A stretch of DNA of 64,000 nt from Phaseolus vulgaris (GCF_000499845.2 NC_023756.2:38812579-38876578); one strand, 5' to 3'; positions 1 to 11,912 are shown, counted from the stretch's first letter. The notes: generated from the sequence alone by a model not told the origin. Numbers and translations are program-made.

Positions 1-166
1 ACACTTGCAAGAAGCATTTTTGAAATGATTTTCCAAGTTTTTGAAATCATTTTTTTGATTTTTCAATCTCATCTTCAAGTGATTTCACTCTCTTTTCCAG
101 TCAGCTGTTAAGATCTTTCAATCGGTTGTTTAAAAGTACCAATTGATTAGCTTCATCGTGAGTTTC

Positions 167-1320
167 TTAAAAAGCTTCAAGCAATTCACTATAATTTTGT
201 TCATTTAAAGAAGCACATGAACTTACCTCACTTGAGCTACATGATTCATTATCATCTCCTGCAATCAAACAGATGTTTGCTTTCTCATCTTCACTTGATG
301 AAAAGCTTGATGATGATACTTCATTTTCATCCCAAGCTATGTAGGCTCTCTTTGTCTTGTTCTTCTTTTCTTTGTTGTTAGACTTCTTATCCTTGCTTTT
401 GTTTGGGCAATCTGCCTTTATGTGACCTTGCTCACCACAACCAAAACAAGTATAGTTATTTGAATTAAAATCATTAGATTTCTTGTTTCCATACCTATCT
501 TTGTTGTTGTCCTTGTTGCGGTTTCTCTTCAAGAATTTGCTAAACTTTCTTGATAGCAAGCTAAGGTTTTCCTCATCACTATCATCGTTGGATTCTTGTT
601 TGCCTTTGTGCTTGGAAGCTTTTACGGCTATGCTCCTTACGTGCTTGTCTTCGCTTTCTTGAACATTGAGTCGATTCATCTCTAACTCATGTTCCCTAAG
701 CTTGCCAAACAAAGAAGCTATACTTAAGGATGTTAGATCTTTAGATTCGAAAATAGCAGTTACCTTGGGTTGCCATGCTCTATCAAGACATTTTAAGATC
801 TTGATGTTTAGCTCTTCCTTTTCAAAGGTCTTGTCAAGGCTCATGAGATGATTGATGATGTGCGTGAATCTTTTCTGCACCTCAACAATTGTTTCACCTT
901 TGAGCATTCTGAACATCTCATACTCTTGGATTAAAGTATGCTCCTAGCTCTCTTCACCTCATTTGTACCTTCATGAGTTACCTCCAAGGTCTCCCACCTT
1001 TCTTTTGATGACTTGCATTGAGAGACCCTGAAAAACTACTTTGAATTTAAAGCAGGGGTTATTATATTTTTGGCAATGCAATCGAATTTGGCCTTCTTGC
1101 TTTTTGAATCAGTCCATTGAGACCAAAGTTTTTCAATGAAAGATCCATCTTTTTCAAACTTTGGGACTAAAGGACCATTTTCAATTGCATCCCAAATTCC
1201 TTTGTCAAGTGATTCCATAAAGATTTTCATTCTCACTTTCCAAAATTGGTAGTTCAAACCACAAAACAGAAGTGGTTTGTTGATTGAAGCACCTTCCCCA
1301 AAAGGTAGTCTATCAGCCAT
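167..1320 (-). pseudogene. Copia gag (UBN2-type) with zinc knuckle, frameshifted
   Basis: This is the capsid/nucleocapsid precursor of the SIRE-like element. The start at 1,320 gives MADRLPFGEGAS followed by the FWKVRMKIFMES block typical of the N-terminus of plant copia gag. The frame closes at 1,036, and the rest of gag resumes in another frame at 916, so at least one frameshift or stop lies at about 920-1,035. The second part carries a CX2CX4HX4C nucleic-acid-binding knuckle (C157, C160, H165, C170 of that segment), flanked by Lys/Asn-rich and Ser/Asp/Glu-rich linkers. Below base 167 the minus strand still reads as a coiled-coil-like Leu/Glu/Lys segment with a stop, so gag continues toward the left edge. 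It is not expected to make a working product. Confidence 0.8.
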
Positions 1321-1366
1321 AAAAAACAGTTTTTAGGATCACACTTGAATAACTTTCAAGAACCAA

Positions 1367-1379
1367 GCTCTTGATGCCA
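1367..1379 (-). other. Primer-binding site of the SIRE-like element
   Basis: On the minus strand TGGCATCAAGAGC lies two bases after the LTR end. It is close to the initiator-tRNA-Met primer site TGGTATCAGAGC of plant copia elements. Its position between LTR and gag fixes the element's orientation. Confidence 0.7.
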
Positions 1380-1381
1380 AT

Positions 1382-2527
1382 TGTTAGAAATGATGACTTT
1401 AAACTAGAGGGGGAGGGGAGGTGAATTGTTTAAAGAGGGTTTTCGCAAAATTTTATGTCAAAAATGAAATTATCTCGAGAAACAAATGATAAAGAATTTA
1501 GTTTGCCAAAAACATAAAATAAAAACAACACCAGAAAAACAATCGGTTGTTTCACAAAAACAATCGGTTGTTTATACCAGTTTGCAAATATCAAAACTGA
1601 ATTTAAAGAGATTAAGGAGGGAGAGAATGCACATAGATGTTTATACTGGTTCACTCTAAACCCAGAGCTACATCCAGTCTTCTCAGAAACTACTGAGGAA
1701 CACCACTAAACAATCAAACTTAGATCACTTACAACACAACCAAGAAAGTGACCTTGATCCCCTCAAGACACACACTTCTCTTGGCCAACACACCAACACT
1801 AAGAATGTTGATCTTGATGCCCTCAAGAACACACAACACTTCTCATCAAACACACAAAGATTCTTGTTCAACAAATACAAGGATTACACTTGTTACAGAA
1901 GCAAATCTGAAATCAATACAAGAAGAAATCCTATCTCACATTCTTTGATCAATCTCAATCTCTAAGCAATCTCAACTCTTTGAAAAACTCAAAACACTTG
2001 TGTAAAAACTTGTTAATTCAAATCTGTTTTTCTGAATATATTCAAAGATGTTGTTTGTTATCAAATCTTAACAAACTTATTCATTCCATTTAAGGATTAG
2101 TCAAAGCATTAAAGACTGGAGCGTAAACAGTTAGAAAAACATTTAATGCTCAGTCAAAGTATAAACCATTTTTCTGTTATGGTACCAAAACAAACAATCG
2201 GTTGTTTCCACGAATCAATCGGTTGTTTTGGTTTTCACAGCTTAACCATTTGAAAAACAGTTTTCAACCTTTTCTAAAAACTCCGAAGTATAAAACAATC
2301 GGTTGTTTCGACAAAAAAATCGGTTGTTTTTCACTTAGTTTGAAAAACACTTTTCTTTTAAAAAGATTGAGAATATCTATGCTTTGGATTCAATCAAGAG
2401 TGGATTACATAAACAATCTACCCCAGATCCTATCTAAGACAGCTCAGCAACAACAAGCACAACCAAGCCTTCAACATCCTTCAAAGGGTTTGGATTGTTC
2501 AAAGCTTGAACATCACTTGGTTCAACA
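1382..2527 (-). repeat. LTR of SIRE-like copia element
   Basis: On the + strand the LTR reads TGTTAGAAATG...GGTTCAACA, with short inverted ends TGTT/AACA. It contains many copies of AATCGGTTGTTT, a block reading TATACTGGTTCACTC and a CT/GA-rich tract near the gag-proximal end. Two relatives occur at 32,099-33,161 and 40,056-41,182. The outer end abuts gypsy coding sequence. Confidence 0.85.
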
Positions 2528-2774
2528 CTCTTACCTAATACTCTCCTTGAATATGTCCTACTGTAAGTTGAGAATCGCTTTTGCATATGACATTCTCAAC
2601 TCCCATATGTCTGGCCAAGAGTAGTCCTGCAATTAAAGCTTCATATTCAACTTGATTGTTGGATGTTTTGAATTCAAGTCTTAACGCCATCTCTACTTGG
2701 AAATTTTTTGGTCCTTCGAGTACTATCCCTGCTCCGCTTCCTTTCTTATTTGACAAGCCATCCACATGTAACAT
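2528..2774 (-). pseudogene. Gypsy second RNase H (aRNH-type), cut by insertion
   Basis: This is the domain that removes the RNA strand during reverse transcription. It opens with LHVDGLSNKKGSGAG, carrying the first catalytic Asp, continues with YEALIAGL carrying the Glu, and has SDSQLTVGHIQGEY carrying the next Asp. A TAG stop, probably from CAG by C-to-T change, follows EY. The frame then continues for a few codons to the SIRE-like LTR boundary. A second RNase H of this type between RT and integrase is characteristic of the Tat lineage of plant gypsy elements. Integrase is absent from the window. Confidence 0.8.
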
Positions 2775-2783
2775 CCACTCCTC

Positions 2784-4061
2784 CTATTGTGTTGTTGTTG
2801 ACAGTTGAATAATGAAATCTGCAACAGATTGTGCCTTGATTGCTCCTCTCGGTTCATATTTGATTCCAAATTCTGAAAGTTCCATTGACCATGTAACCAT
2901 TCTACCTGCAAGTTCTAGTTTTCTTAAGATTTTAGATATTGGATAATCTGTTCTCACAATTACCTGATGATTATGAAAATATGGTCGAAGACGTCTTGCT
3001 ATGTACACAAGTGTTAAGGTTATTTTTTCTACCAAGAGGTATCTGGTTTCGACATTTTGGAGGGATATACTTATAAAGTATATTGGTTTTTGCTTTGGAT
3101 TTTCTTAGATTAAGGCTGCTCCTATAGCTTCATGTGAGGTTGCTAAGTAAACTATAATAGGTTGGGCTAACACAGGTTTGACTAAAATGGGTGGTTCGGC
3201 TATCATACTTTTTATTTGAGAAAATGCTCGCTCACATTGTTCATTCCACTCAAAAGTTTCTGATTTATTCAACAATTTCACTATTGGTTTTGTTTTATCG
3301 GCCAAAATTGGTAAAAACTTTGCTAACGAATTCAAATTCCCCACCAATCTTTGTACTTCCTTCAAGTTTGTTGGACTTCTCATCTTCATTATTGCTTCAC
3401 ATTTATCAGGATTTGCCTCAATGCCTCTGTTGGTTAGCATAAAACCTAAAAACTTTCCCCCCTCACACCGAAAACACATTTTTTCAGGATTCAATCGTAT
3501 GTTGTATTTTCTTATTCGTGCAAATATTTCTTCAAGATCTTTCACATGTCATTGCACTTCACATGATTTAACAATCATATCATCAACATAAACTTCCATA
3601 TTCTTTCCAATTTTCTCTTTAAACATCTTGTCCGTCAACCTTTGATATGTTGCTCCAACATTTTTTAAACCAAAAGGCATAACTTTGTAACAATAGTTAG
3701 CCGTATCGGTTGTGAAAGTTGTCTTAGAAATATCTGGTCTATACATTTGTATATGATTATAACCCGTATAAGCATCAAGAAAGCTCACAATTTCCTCACC
3801 AAATGCTCCATCAACCAATCGGTCAATACTTGGTAGTGGATATGAATCTTTTGGACATGCTTTATTTAAATCAGTGTAATCAGTACACATTCTCCATTTT
3901 CTATTCGGTTTCTTAATAAGCACCACATTAGCTAACCATGTTGTATATTGGGCTTCCTGAATAAAACCGGCTTGCATTAACTTCTCGGTTTCTTCAATTG
4001 CTGCCTTTCTTCTTTCTTCACCCAACTTACTTCGTTTTTGTGCTACTTTGCTCCTTGACAA
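2784..4061 (-). pseudogene. Gypsy reverse transcriptase and RNase H, broken
   Basis: This is the polymerase core of the minus-strand gypsy element. The first segment (4,061-3,549) has the LIKKPNRKWRMCTDYTDLNK and SYPLPSIDRLVDG blocks, FLDAYTGYNHI and the catalytic YVDDMIVKS. The frame closes at 3,549. The thumb/connection region (3,545-3,105; RLNPEKMCF, KFLGFMLTNRGIE) and the first RNase H (to 2,784; YIARRLRPYF, VADFI) follow in pieces separated by stops or shifts. Domain order is canonical. With at least three interruptions no polyprotein could be made. Confidence 0.85.
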
Positions 4062-5053
4062 ACAGATAACTTGTGAGAAATTACCTCAGGATCTATTCCT
4101 GGAATATCAGCTGCTTTCCATGCAAACAAATCTTTGTTTCTACGCAATATCGCAATCAGCTTATTCAACAAGTCTTCAGGCATACTTTCGCCTATGTATG
4201 TACATTGTTTTTCATCTTCTCCAAGCACAATAGATGTTGTTTCCTCTTTTGGTTCCAACCTCTCATCATTCATTCTTGGATCTAAATCTACCATGGCAAC
4301 CATATTCCTGCCATCTTCTCTATCTTTCTTTAAAGTCATCTTTAACCCCATTGCATAACACTCTCGGGCATCTCTTTGATTAACATAAATAGTTGCTATT
4401 TCACCCTTCTCAGCTGGGAATTTCATGGCTAGATGTGGCGTTGAAACTATTGCTCCCGACTTGTTTAAAGAAGACCTTTCCAACAATGCATTATATGACG
4501 TACAAGCATCCACTACCAAATATCTAATTTTAATTTTCTTTGTTGCACTCCCTCTTCCAAACATTGTCACCAAGTCAATATGCCCCTTTGTACTCACCCT
4601 TTCACCCGAAAAGCCAATAATTTGCTCTCGGAAAGGCACCATATCTTCCTCTTTCAAGTGTAATTTCTTAAAAGTATCCCAAAATAATACATCCAATGAG
4701 CTTCCTTGTTCAACCAGAGTTTTCATAACCGCATACTCTGCTATTTCTACTGTTATTACCATTGGATCATCATGATCAAGATCGATCTCTTGAAAATCTT
4801 CATCCGTAAAAAGCATTGGTGGCAAAGTTCTTCTCTTAAAAACATGATTGACTGTTCTGGCATTTCTCCAATATTGTTTTCTTGCTGACGATGACTCCTT
4901 CCCGGAAAATCCTCCCGAAATTGTGTTAATGAAACCCCTCACCGGTCTTCCTAGACTTCTTTCTCTACTTCTTCTTACTGATTGTGTACTTTGGTAACCT
5001 CTTTCATTTCTAGCTTCCGGTCTACCTCCTCTCCTTTCATCTCTTCTTTCCAC
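4043..5053 (-). pseudogene. Gypsy protease and gag-pol linker, active-site Asp replaced
   Basis: This segment carries the retropepsin-like protease of the gypsy element. An Arg-rich start is followed by the DHDDPMVITVEIA block, then VEQGSSLDVLFWDTF, then IRYLVVDACTSYNALLER, and a linker leading into RT (DLFAWKAADIPGIDP). In related plant elements the active-site triplet lies in a D-(Q/T)-G-S-S context. Here Glu stands where the catalytic Asp is expected. If this is not a misreading of the family alignment, the protease was dead independently of the frame breaks elsewhere. The segment overlaps the RT segment start by 19 bases in another frame. Confidence 0.75.
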
Positions 5054-5097
5054 TCTCTTGTTGTCTTTTCTCTCAAACCACTCCGACCTCCTTTCTC

Positions 5098-6203
5098 CTA
5101 ACTCTCCACTTCTCGGTTCTCTTTCAGGACTTTGCCCATTCTTAAATTTCCACTCTTGACAAAACGCCTCAGTTGTCCGAGTTGAATTAACTCTTCTATT
5201 CTATCTTTCAACCCGATACATTCTTCTGTATGATGACCATGATTTTTATGATACTCACATTGCTTGCTATGATCTGCCCTCTCAGGTGTTCTTGCTTTTC
5301 TTGGGGGTGGTATGATTTCTTCTGCCATTGCTTCCTGTAAAATTCTCGTCCTATTGGTATTCAATGGTGTATATTGTTGGAACTTTCGGCTTCAAAATTC
5401 CTCTTTTGCTCTCCTGGCCAAAGGTCTGCTTTCTCTTTCAACTCCCTTTTTTTCACCCCATCTGCTCTTGCTTGATTGCGAAAATCTCTTAGTTCTTCCA
5501 TCTGCATAAACTTCGATGCTCATTGCCTTAATTCATCAAGGTTAGTTGTCGGCTTCTTACAAAGACTATCGGCAAACGATCATGGTTTTAGTGTTGTTAT
5601 CATGTGATGCATTGTGACTTTTGGGCTAAGATTTCGAATGCCCAAAGCCACATTTCCAAATTGTTCCATGAACATTCTCAACGATTCTCCTTTCTCCCGT
5701 CTTATATTTACCAATGTAATTGATGTTAAATGATGAGGCCGACTAGTTGCAAACTGAGCCCCAAACTTCTCCACCAATGTGTCAAAACAATCAATGCATA
5801 AAGGTGGTATACGTGTGAACCAACTTAGAGCTGCTCATTTCAATGTTGTTGGAAACACTCAACACATTATAGCATCATTCCATGTGTATAAACTAATATG
5901 AGTTGTATAAATTGCAATATGCTCATCAGGATCCGTGCTTCCATCATATTTGTTTATGGTTAAGTTTTTCCAATTATCAGGCAATGGAGTATCCACTATA
6001 ACATCAAAGAATGGATGTTTTCTAGAAGATATTCCGGTAAAAGTTCCAGAGGTCTCAGGTAATCTTCTCCTTGTTTGGAAACTTTCATTATTATGAAGTC
6101 TTTCATTTACTGATATTCTTGGCTGGACAGTTTCAAAAGGTGAATTCAAAACTGTTTCTTCTTGCAACTTTATTTTCATATGCGCATTTTCTGTTCTCAA
6201 CAT
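5098..6203 (-). pseudogene. Gypsy gag (retrotrans_gag and knuckle region), split by the copia insertion
   Basis: This is the capsid protein of the gypsy element. The part here begins at the copia boundary, has PLPDNWKNLTINKYDG and DPDEHIAIYTTHI typical of plant gypsy capsids, and then the conserved REKGESLRMFMEQFG block (5,777-5,580). It ends in a knuckle-like segment (CEYHKNHGHHTEECI; 5,364-5,098). Frames shift at least twice. The N-terminal part lies on the other side of the copia element at 12,552-12,361. Removing the insert and one TCTTC copy brings the two halves into the same frame, with one stop at the join. Confidence 0.75.
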
Positions 6204-6210
6204 ACTTCAT

Positions 6211-6215
6211 TCTTC
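6211..6215. repeat. Target site duplication TCTTC, left copy
   Basis: TCTTC directly precedes the 5' LTR of the copia element and is repeated at 12,356-12,360 directly after its 3' LTR. Five bases is the size expected for copia integration. Confidence 0.9.
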
Positions 6216-6658
6216 TGTAAGAAATTATGTAAATTAATTTCTATAAAGTGACTCACATGACTTAGAGTTTGGGCTTTGGGCCCGAATATGATTTAATAAT
6301 AATAATAGAATTAAAGGCCCATTGGTTAATGTGAGAAATATATATCTGATGATATACCTAATGGAAAACCTACATCTGATGGAGATTGGGATCTAAAGGC
6401 TATAGGGTTCTGTCTCTGCAAATAATAGTTGTCTCACTGTTAACCATCACGAAAGTGTGTGACAAGTACAGAATTGCTAAGAGATAGATTGGGACAAAGG
6501 AGATAAAGTAACTGCTCAATTAGGATCACTCATGGATCAAGGTAAGTGCCTATTCCTTCTTGATTGTATGATTGTGTGAGAATCATGATATGATAAGATC
6601 TATTTGTGAACATAATTGTATGTGTTCAATTTACGTTTATTCATGTTTTAAACTTACA
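6216..6658 (+). repeat. 5' LTR of copia element
   Basis: The LTR begins TGTAAGAAATTATG, ends TTTTAAACTTACA and is 443 bp, the same length as its partner. It would supply the promoter and start site of the element's RNA. Confidence 0.95.
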
Positions 6659-6660
6659 TG

Positions 6661-6672
6661 TGGTATCAGAGC
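6661..6672 (+). other. Primer-binding site of copia element
   Basis: TGGTATCAGAGC follows the LTR end after two bases (TG). It matches the 3' end of initiator tRNA-Met, the usual primer of plant Ty1-copia elements. Confidence 0.9.
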
Positions 6673-8236
6673 CTCGTTGCTCATGTTGTGATTCTCCATT
6701 AATGCTTTTCCAAAATCAAAGAACCCTAATTTTAAAATATTTTCAATTTAAGAACTCTAATTTTAAAATTAGGATTTATAAATTAAGGTTTTCATTCCTC
6801 TATAATAGATCCCTAATTGTCCTAAACCATCAAAGTCAAAGGACCCTAATTTTAATTAATCCCAATTGAAGAATCCTAATTTTAAAATTAGGGGTTTATG
6901 AAGTGTGCCTTTTTATGTCATTTTGAAAACTTTCATTAATTGAATTTTTAATTCAATTGAAGAAAGATGAAACTGCAATCATCTTTTCCCGTGGCACTTT
7001 TAGTTATGGTTGAGACTTTCTTTACCTGGTATAACTGGGCTCGGAAATTCACAGCATCATAAATTGAAGAAAGATGAAACTGTACAGCTTAAATTCGTTC
7101 CTGCACGAAGACACAATTAATAATTTACGTTAATTAATTCATGTGCACCTTACGACTTTACGTCAATTTTTTTTTTAAGTTTTAATTCAAATTTTATTAT
7201 GTTATTATTATTAATTAATTCAATTTGAATTATATTAAAGTTTAATTAAAGTTTTAATGAAATTTTATTATGTTTTAATATAATTTTATTTGCATTAAAT
7301 TAAAGTTTCATTAAAGTTTTAATGAAATTTTATTATGTTTTAATGTAATTTTATTTGCATTGTTTAATTAAAGTTTTAATGAAATTTTATTATGTTTTAA
7401 TGTAATTTTATTTGCATTAAATTAAAGTTTTAATGAAATTTTATTATGTCATAATGTAATTTAATTTGCATTAAATTAATGTTTAATTAATTGATTGAAA
7501 GTGAGGAATGGAAAATTATATTTCTGCTTTATGTATTTAATTTTAAATTGAAATTTTTGGAATTACTTGTATGATGGATTTGTAATCACCAAAGTGATCA
7601 AATCTTTAAGTTTTATTTAATTCCAAATTATGGATGAAATTTTATTTCATATAATGATATTATTTATGGAATTATTTGTATGATAGATTTGTAATCACCA
7701 AAGTGATCAAATCTTTAAGTTTTATTTAATTCCAAATTATGGATGAATTTTATTTCAATTAATGATATAATTTCTGGAATTATTTGTATGATAGATTTGT
7801 AATCACCAAAGTGATCAAATCTTTAAGTTTTATTTAATTCCAGATTACTGATAAATTTTATTCCAATTACCTATAGAATGGATGCTAAATTATTTATATA
7901 TGTGGGTAAATGGAAATTCATTATTATAGGGCATTTTGGATCACCCAAAGGTTGATTAGTTGTCCTTATAATTGATGGATATGATTGTTGGTAGTGAGTA
8001 TGTGTTATTAGGTTTGCTTGTATATCCAAAGATAACAAGTGTTTCTAGTTAATGCATATATCTTACCAAATAAAGTTAATACTATTAGCATCATTATGTT
8101 TTGTGTATTAATGAATCTCCCAAAGGAGAACATTAGTATACATAAAATGTTTTCTGAATCTGTATTGTATGTTTAGTTTATGACTCAAAGTATTAATGTT
8201 AAGCATGTGTGATCAAGTATATGTTCCTATATCTTT
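6673..8236 (+). repeat. AT-rich copia leader with two tandem repeat arrays
   Basis: No coding sequence is seen here. Array one has four copies of AATGAAATTTTATTATGT, starting at 7,256, 7,321, 7,378 and 7,432 (spacings 65, 57 and 54). Array two has three copies of a unit starting GGAATTA(C/T)TTGTATGAT, at 7,559, 7,668 and 7,776 (spacings 109 and 108). Each array-two unit holds the inner palindrome ATCACCAAAGTGAT. The region occupies the place where a leader and the N-terminal part of gag are expected. Confidence 0.85.
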
Positions 8237-8690
8237 ATGCGAATGAGCATAACAAGTAATATTAAGTCGGCTCTTCCCAAAACTGATAGTGCAAAAGAAT
8301 TTATGAAATTTGTGGAAGAGCGCTCCCAAACTACTGATAAGTCTCTTGTTGGGACATTAATGAGTACATTAACCACCATGGAATTTGATGGTTCTCGTAC
8401 TATGCGCGAACATGTCATTGAAATGACTAATATTGCGGCAAGACTTAAGTCTATTGGAATGGCAGTGGATGAGAACTATAACATGTTAGTTCAGGAAAAG
8501 ACTAGATTGAAGAATTGAGGAAACCACTCTATACATTATGTGAACAATTAGGGAGCTGGAAAGAAAGTCTTCAAGAAACATGGAAAGGGTAAAGGACCAC
8601 TGAAGATAAATGAGTCCTCTACTAAGCTCTAGAAGAAGAATGACAAATGTCATTTCTGCAAGAAATCTAGACATTTCCAAAAGGATTGTC
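8237..8690 (+). pseudogene. Copia gag remnant with zinc knuckle
   Basis: The remnant reads MSITSNIKSALPKTDSAKEF, then SLVGTLMSTLTTMEFDGS and MREHVIEMTNIAARLKS, the conserved middle of the gag_pre/UBN2-type protein. After AVDENY the sequence jumps straight to the pre-knuckle segment (LVQEKTRLKN), so a block of about 35-45 residues appears to be missing. Stops follow at 8,516 and further on. A CX2CX4HX4C knuckle (CHFCKKSRHFQKDC) is still readable at 8,648-8,689. The usual N-terminal 80-90 residues are absent. Confidence 0.8.
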
Positions 8691-11517
8691 TGAAACGTAA
8701 GGCTTGGTTCGAAAAGAAGGGTAAGCATAATGCTTATTATGTATGTTTTGAATCAAACTTAAATGAAGTTCCACATAATTCTTGGTGGATTGATTCTGGA
8801 TGCACAACTCATGTTTCTAACATAATGCAAGGATTCCTTTCAACCCGAACCATAAAGCCAAATGAAAAGTTTGTCTTCATGGGGAATAGAGAGAAGGTTT
8901 CAATGGAAGCAATCGGGACTTATCGTTTAATCCTCGACACTGGATTTTATTTAGACTTGATGGATACTTTTTACGTACCTAGTATATCTAGGAATTTAGT
9001 TTCATTGTCTAAACTTGATGTTGTCGGATACTCTTTTAAATTTGGGAATGGATGTTTCAGTTTATATCAGCGTACCTATTTGATGGGATCTGGTACTCTT
9101 TATGATGGATTATGTAAATTGAATCTCGATAATCTATATGCTGAAACTCTTATGACCTCGCATCATAATGTTGGCAGTAAACGTAGTTTGGTGAATGAAC
9201 GTTTTGCTTTCTTGTGGCATAAACGTTTGGGACATATTTCCAAAGAAAGGATGGAGAGATTGGTAAAGAATGAAATACTTCCAAGTTTGGATTTTACTGA
9301 TCTGAATGTATGTGTGGATTGTATTAAAGGCAAACAAACAAAACACACAAAGAAATGAGCCACAAGAAGTACTCAGCTTCTTGAAATTATACACATTGAT
9401 ATATGTGGACCTTTTGATGCAAGTTCTTTCAATAAAGAAAGGTATTTTATCACCTTTATTGATGATTTTTCACGTTATGGTTATGTTTATTTACTGCATG
9501 AAAAATCGCAGGCAGTGAATGCCTTAGAAGTTTATATAAATGAAGTGGAAAGGCAATTAGACAGAAAGGTGAAAATTGTCAGGTCAGATAGAGGTGGTGA
9601 ATATTATGGAAAGTATGATGAAAGTGGACAACACCCTGGTCCGTTTGCTAAGTTCCTTGAGAGACGTGGTATTTGTGCTCAATACTCAATGTCAGGTACA
9701 CCACAACAAAATGGTGTTTCAGAAAGGCGTAATCGAACATTAATGGATATGGTTAGAAGCATGTTAAGTAAGTCAACTGTACCTGTTTCATTGTGGATGT
9801 ATGCTTTAAAAACTGCCATGTATCTGTTGAACAGGGTTCCTAGTAAGGCAATTCAAACACCTTTTTGAATTGTAGACAGGAAGGAAACCCAGTTTGAGAC
9901 ACCTGTATGTTTAGGGATGTCAGGCAGAAGTCAGAATATACAATCCGCAAGAAAAGAAATTGGATGCAAGAACAATCAGTGGATATTTCATTGGTTATCC
10001 AGCAAAGTCAAAAGGGTATATGTTTTACTGTCCTACCCATAGCACAAGAATTGTTGAATCTGGAAATGCATGGTTCATTGAAAATGGTGAAACCAGTGGG
10101 AATGATACTTCACAAAATGTGGAGATTAAGGAAGTTAGAGTACAAGTTCCTTTAACTAGTACCTCTACTTCAAGTATTGTTGTTCCTAATGTAGTTGAAT
10201 CACTCAACGATGAAGAAGAACAACAAATTAATGATCATGAAGTTAACAATGAAGTTGTAGTAGAACAACCACAAGAAATAGTATTAAGAAGATCTCAAAG
10301 AGAAAGAAAGTCTGTTATTTCGAACGATTATGTGGTTTATCTACAAGAGTCAGAAAATGACTTAGGTATTGATAATGATCCAGTTTCATTTTCAGACGCC
10401 ATCAATGATGATAATTCTGATAAGTGGTTAGATGCTATGAAAGATGAGCTTAAATCAATGGCATAGAATGATGTATGGGGCCTTATAGAATTGCCAGAAG
10501 GATGCAAGAGAGTCGGGTGTAAATGGGTCTTTAAGACTATATGTGACTCTCATGGCAACTAATGATCTTGGTCTATTAAGTGAGACTAAGAAGTTTCTCT
10601 CTAATAACTTTGAGATGAAAGATATGGGTGAGGCATACTATGTGATAGGAATTGAAATATTCCGTGACAGATCACAAGGATTGTTAGGTTTGTCTCAGAA
10701 ATCATATATTAATAAAGTTTTAGAGAGATTCAGAATGGATAAATGTTCAACATCTCCTGTTCCAATACAGAAAGGAGACAAATTTAGTCTCATGCAATGT
10801 CCAAAGAATGATTTGGAACAAAAACAGATGGAGAATATACCTTATGCATCTATTGTTGGGAGTTTAATGTATGCTCAAACTTGTACACGACTAGATATTA
10901 GTTTTGTAGTTGGTATGCTTGGTTGATACCAGAGTAATCCAGGATTGGATCAATGGAAAGCTGCAAAGAAAGTTTTAAGATACTTGCAAGGAACGAAGGA
11001 TCACATGCTTACTTATAAAAGATCTGATCATCTTGAGGTGATTGGATATACAGATTCAGATTTTGCTAGCTGTGTGGATACACGAAAGTCTACTTTTGGT
11101 TATGTGTATCTTTTAGCCGGAGGAGCGATTTCATGGAAAAGTGCGAAGCAGACAGTCATTGTTGCATCCACCATGGAGGCTGAATTTGTGGCATGCTTTG
11201 AGGCCACAATTCAGGCTAATTGGTTGCGGAATTTTGTTTCAGGACTTGGAATTGTTGACAGTATTGCCAAGCCGCTGAGAATTTATTGTGATAACTCCGC
11301 AACAGTCTTCTTTTCTAAAAACGACAAGTATTCCAAAGGTGCTAAACATATGGAATTGAAATACTTTGCCGTTAAAGAAGAAGTTCAGAAACATAGAGTG
11401 TCAATAGAACATATTAGCACTGATCTTATGATTGTTGACCCTTTAACAAAAGGGTTACCGCCCAAAACATTTACTGGTCATGTTGTAAATATGGGCATTA
11501 TGTCTACTAGTGAATGA
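8691..11517 (+). pseudogene. Copia pol: protease, integrase, residual RT, RNase H
   Basis: Domains in order are as follows. The aspartic protease has WWIDSGCTTHVS at about 8,785. The gag-pre-integrase HHCC region has HKRLGHIS and CVDCIKGKQ. The integrase core, in a new frame after a stop at 9,356, has HIDICGPFD, the SDRGGEYY block and PQQNGVSERRNRT, so all three acidic positions are present. A linker follows. RT begins CKRVGCKWVFKT and then breaks off, resuming at ATNDLGLLSETKKFL, so roughly 170 residues with the polymerase active site are missing. RNase H (10,945-11,517) keeps YTDSDFA, STMEAEF and YCDNSAT. In-frame stops occur at 9,868, 10,466 and 10,926. Confidence 0.9.
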
Positions 11518-11900
11518 TGAATGTTGTTATTAATGCTTATTTGACACTCTGAGCTCATTGATAAATAAAGTTTCTGAAATTTATGTTGTTTTCTACTTTA
11601 TGTATATGCATGCAAATTATGTTATTATGTTGTGGAAAACAAATTATGTTGTTATTGATGACAATGACATTATGTTTGAACCTATTATGAATTTCTCACT
11701 ATAAAGTCATATTAAGGAGAAAGGATGATATAGTAGTACATGGAAGGAAATGTGTCGATTGAAATGACATATAACCGCCATGACTCTTATTATTTTTGTA
11801 TCCTTGATTATGATTAATGATAGAACCAATTTATGTAAGGCCTTTTAAATGCGTATTTATGTCATTATTAAATCATGAAAGTATTATAACTCATATGAGT

Positions 11901-11912
11901 CAAGTGGGAGAA
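11901..11912 (+). other. Polypurine tract of copia element
   Basis: CAAGTGGGAGAA stands directly before the 3' LTR, the place from which plus-strand DNA synthesis is primed. Confidence 0.8.

Larger units (their letters stand above)
1..2527 (-). mobile_element. SIRE/Maximus-like Ty1-copia retrotransposon, 5' end only
   Basis: In element order this holds a 1,146-bp 5' LTR, a primer-binding site and gag; protease, integrase, RT and RNase H would lie beyond the left window edge. The LTR runs TGTTGAACC...CTAACA on the minus strand. The gag carries a CCHC knuckle. The right boundary is sharp: the gypsy RNase H reading frame begins at base 2,528, so this element inserted into the gypsy element. The far LTR and the target duplication cannot be seen. 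The lineage call rests on LTR length, gag type and a tRNA-Met-like primer site, and is moderately sure. Confidence 0.8.

Noticed and set aside
2528..2774. Gypsy element naturally truncated inside RNase H
   Set aside because: The frame runs, with one stop, exactly to the SIRE-like LTR end, so interruption by insertion explains it better.
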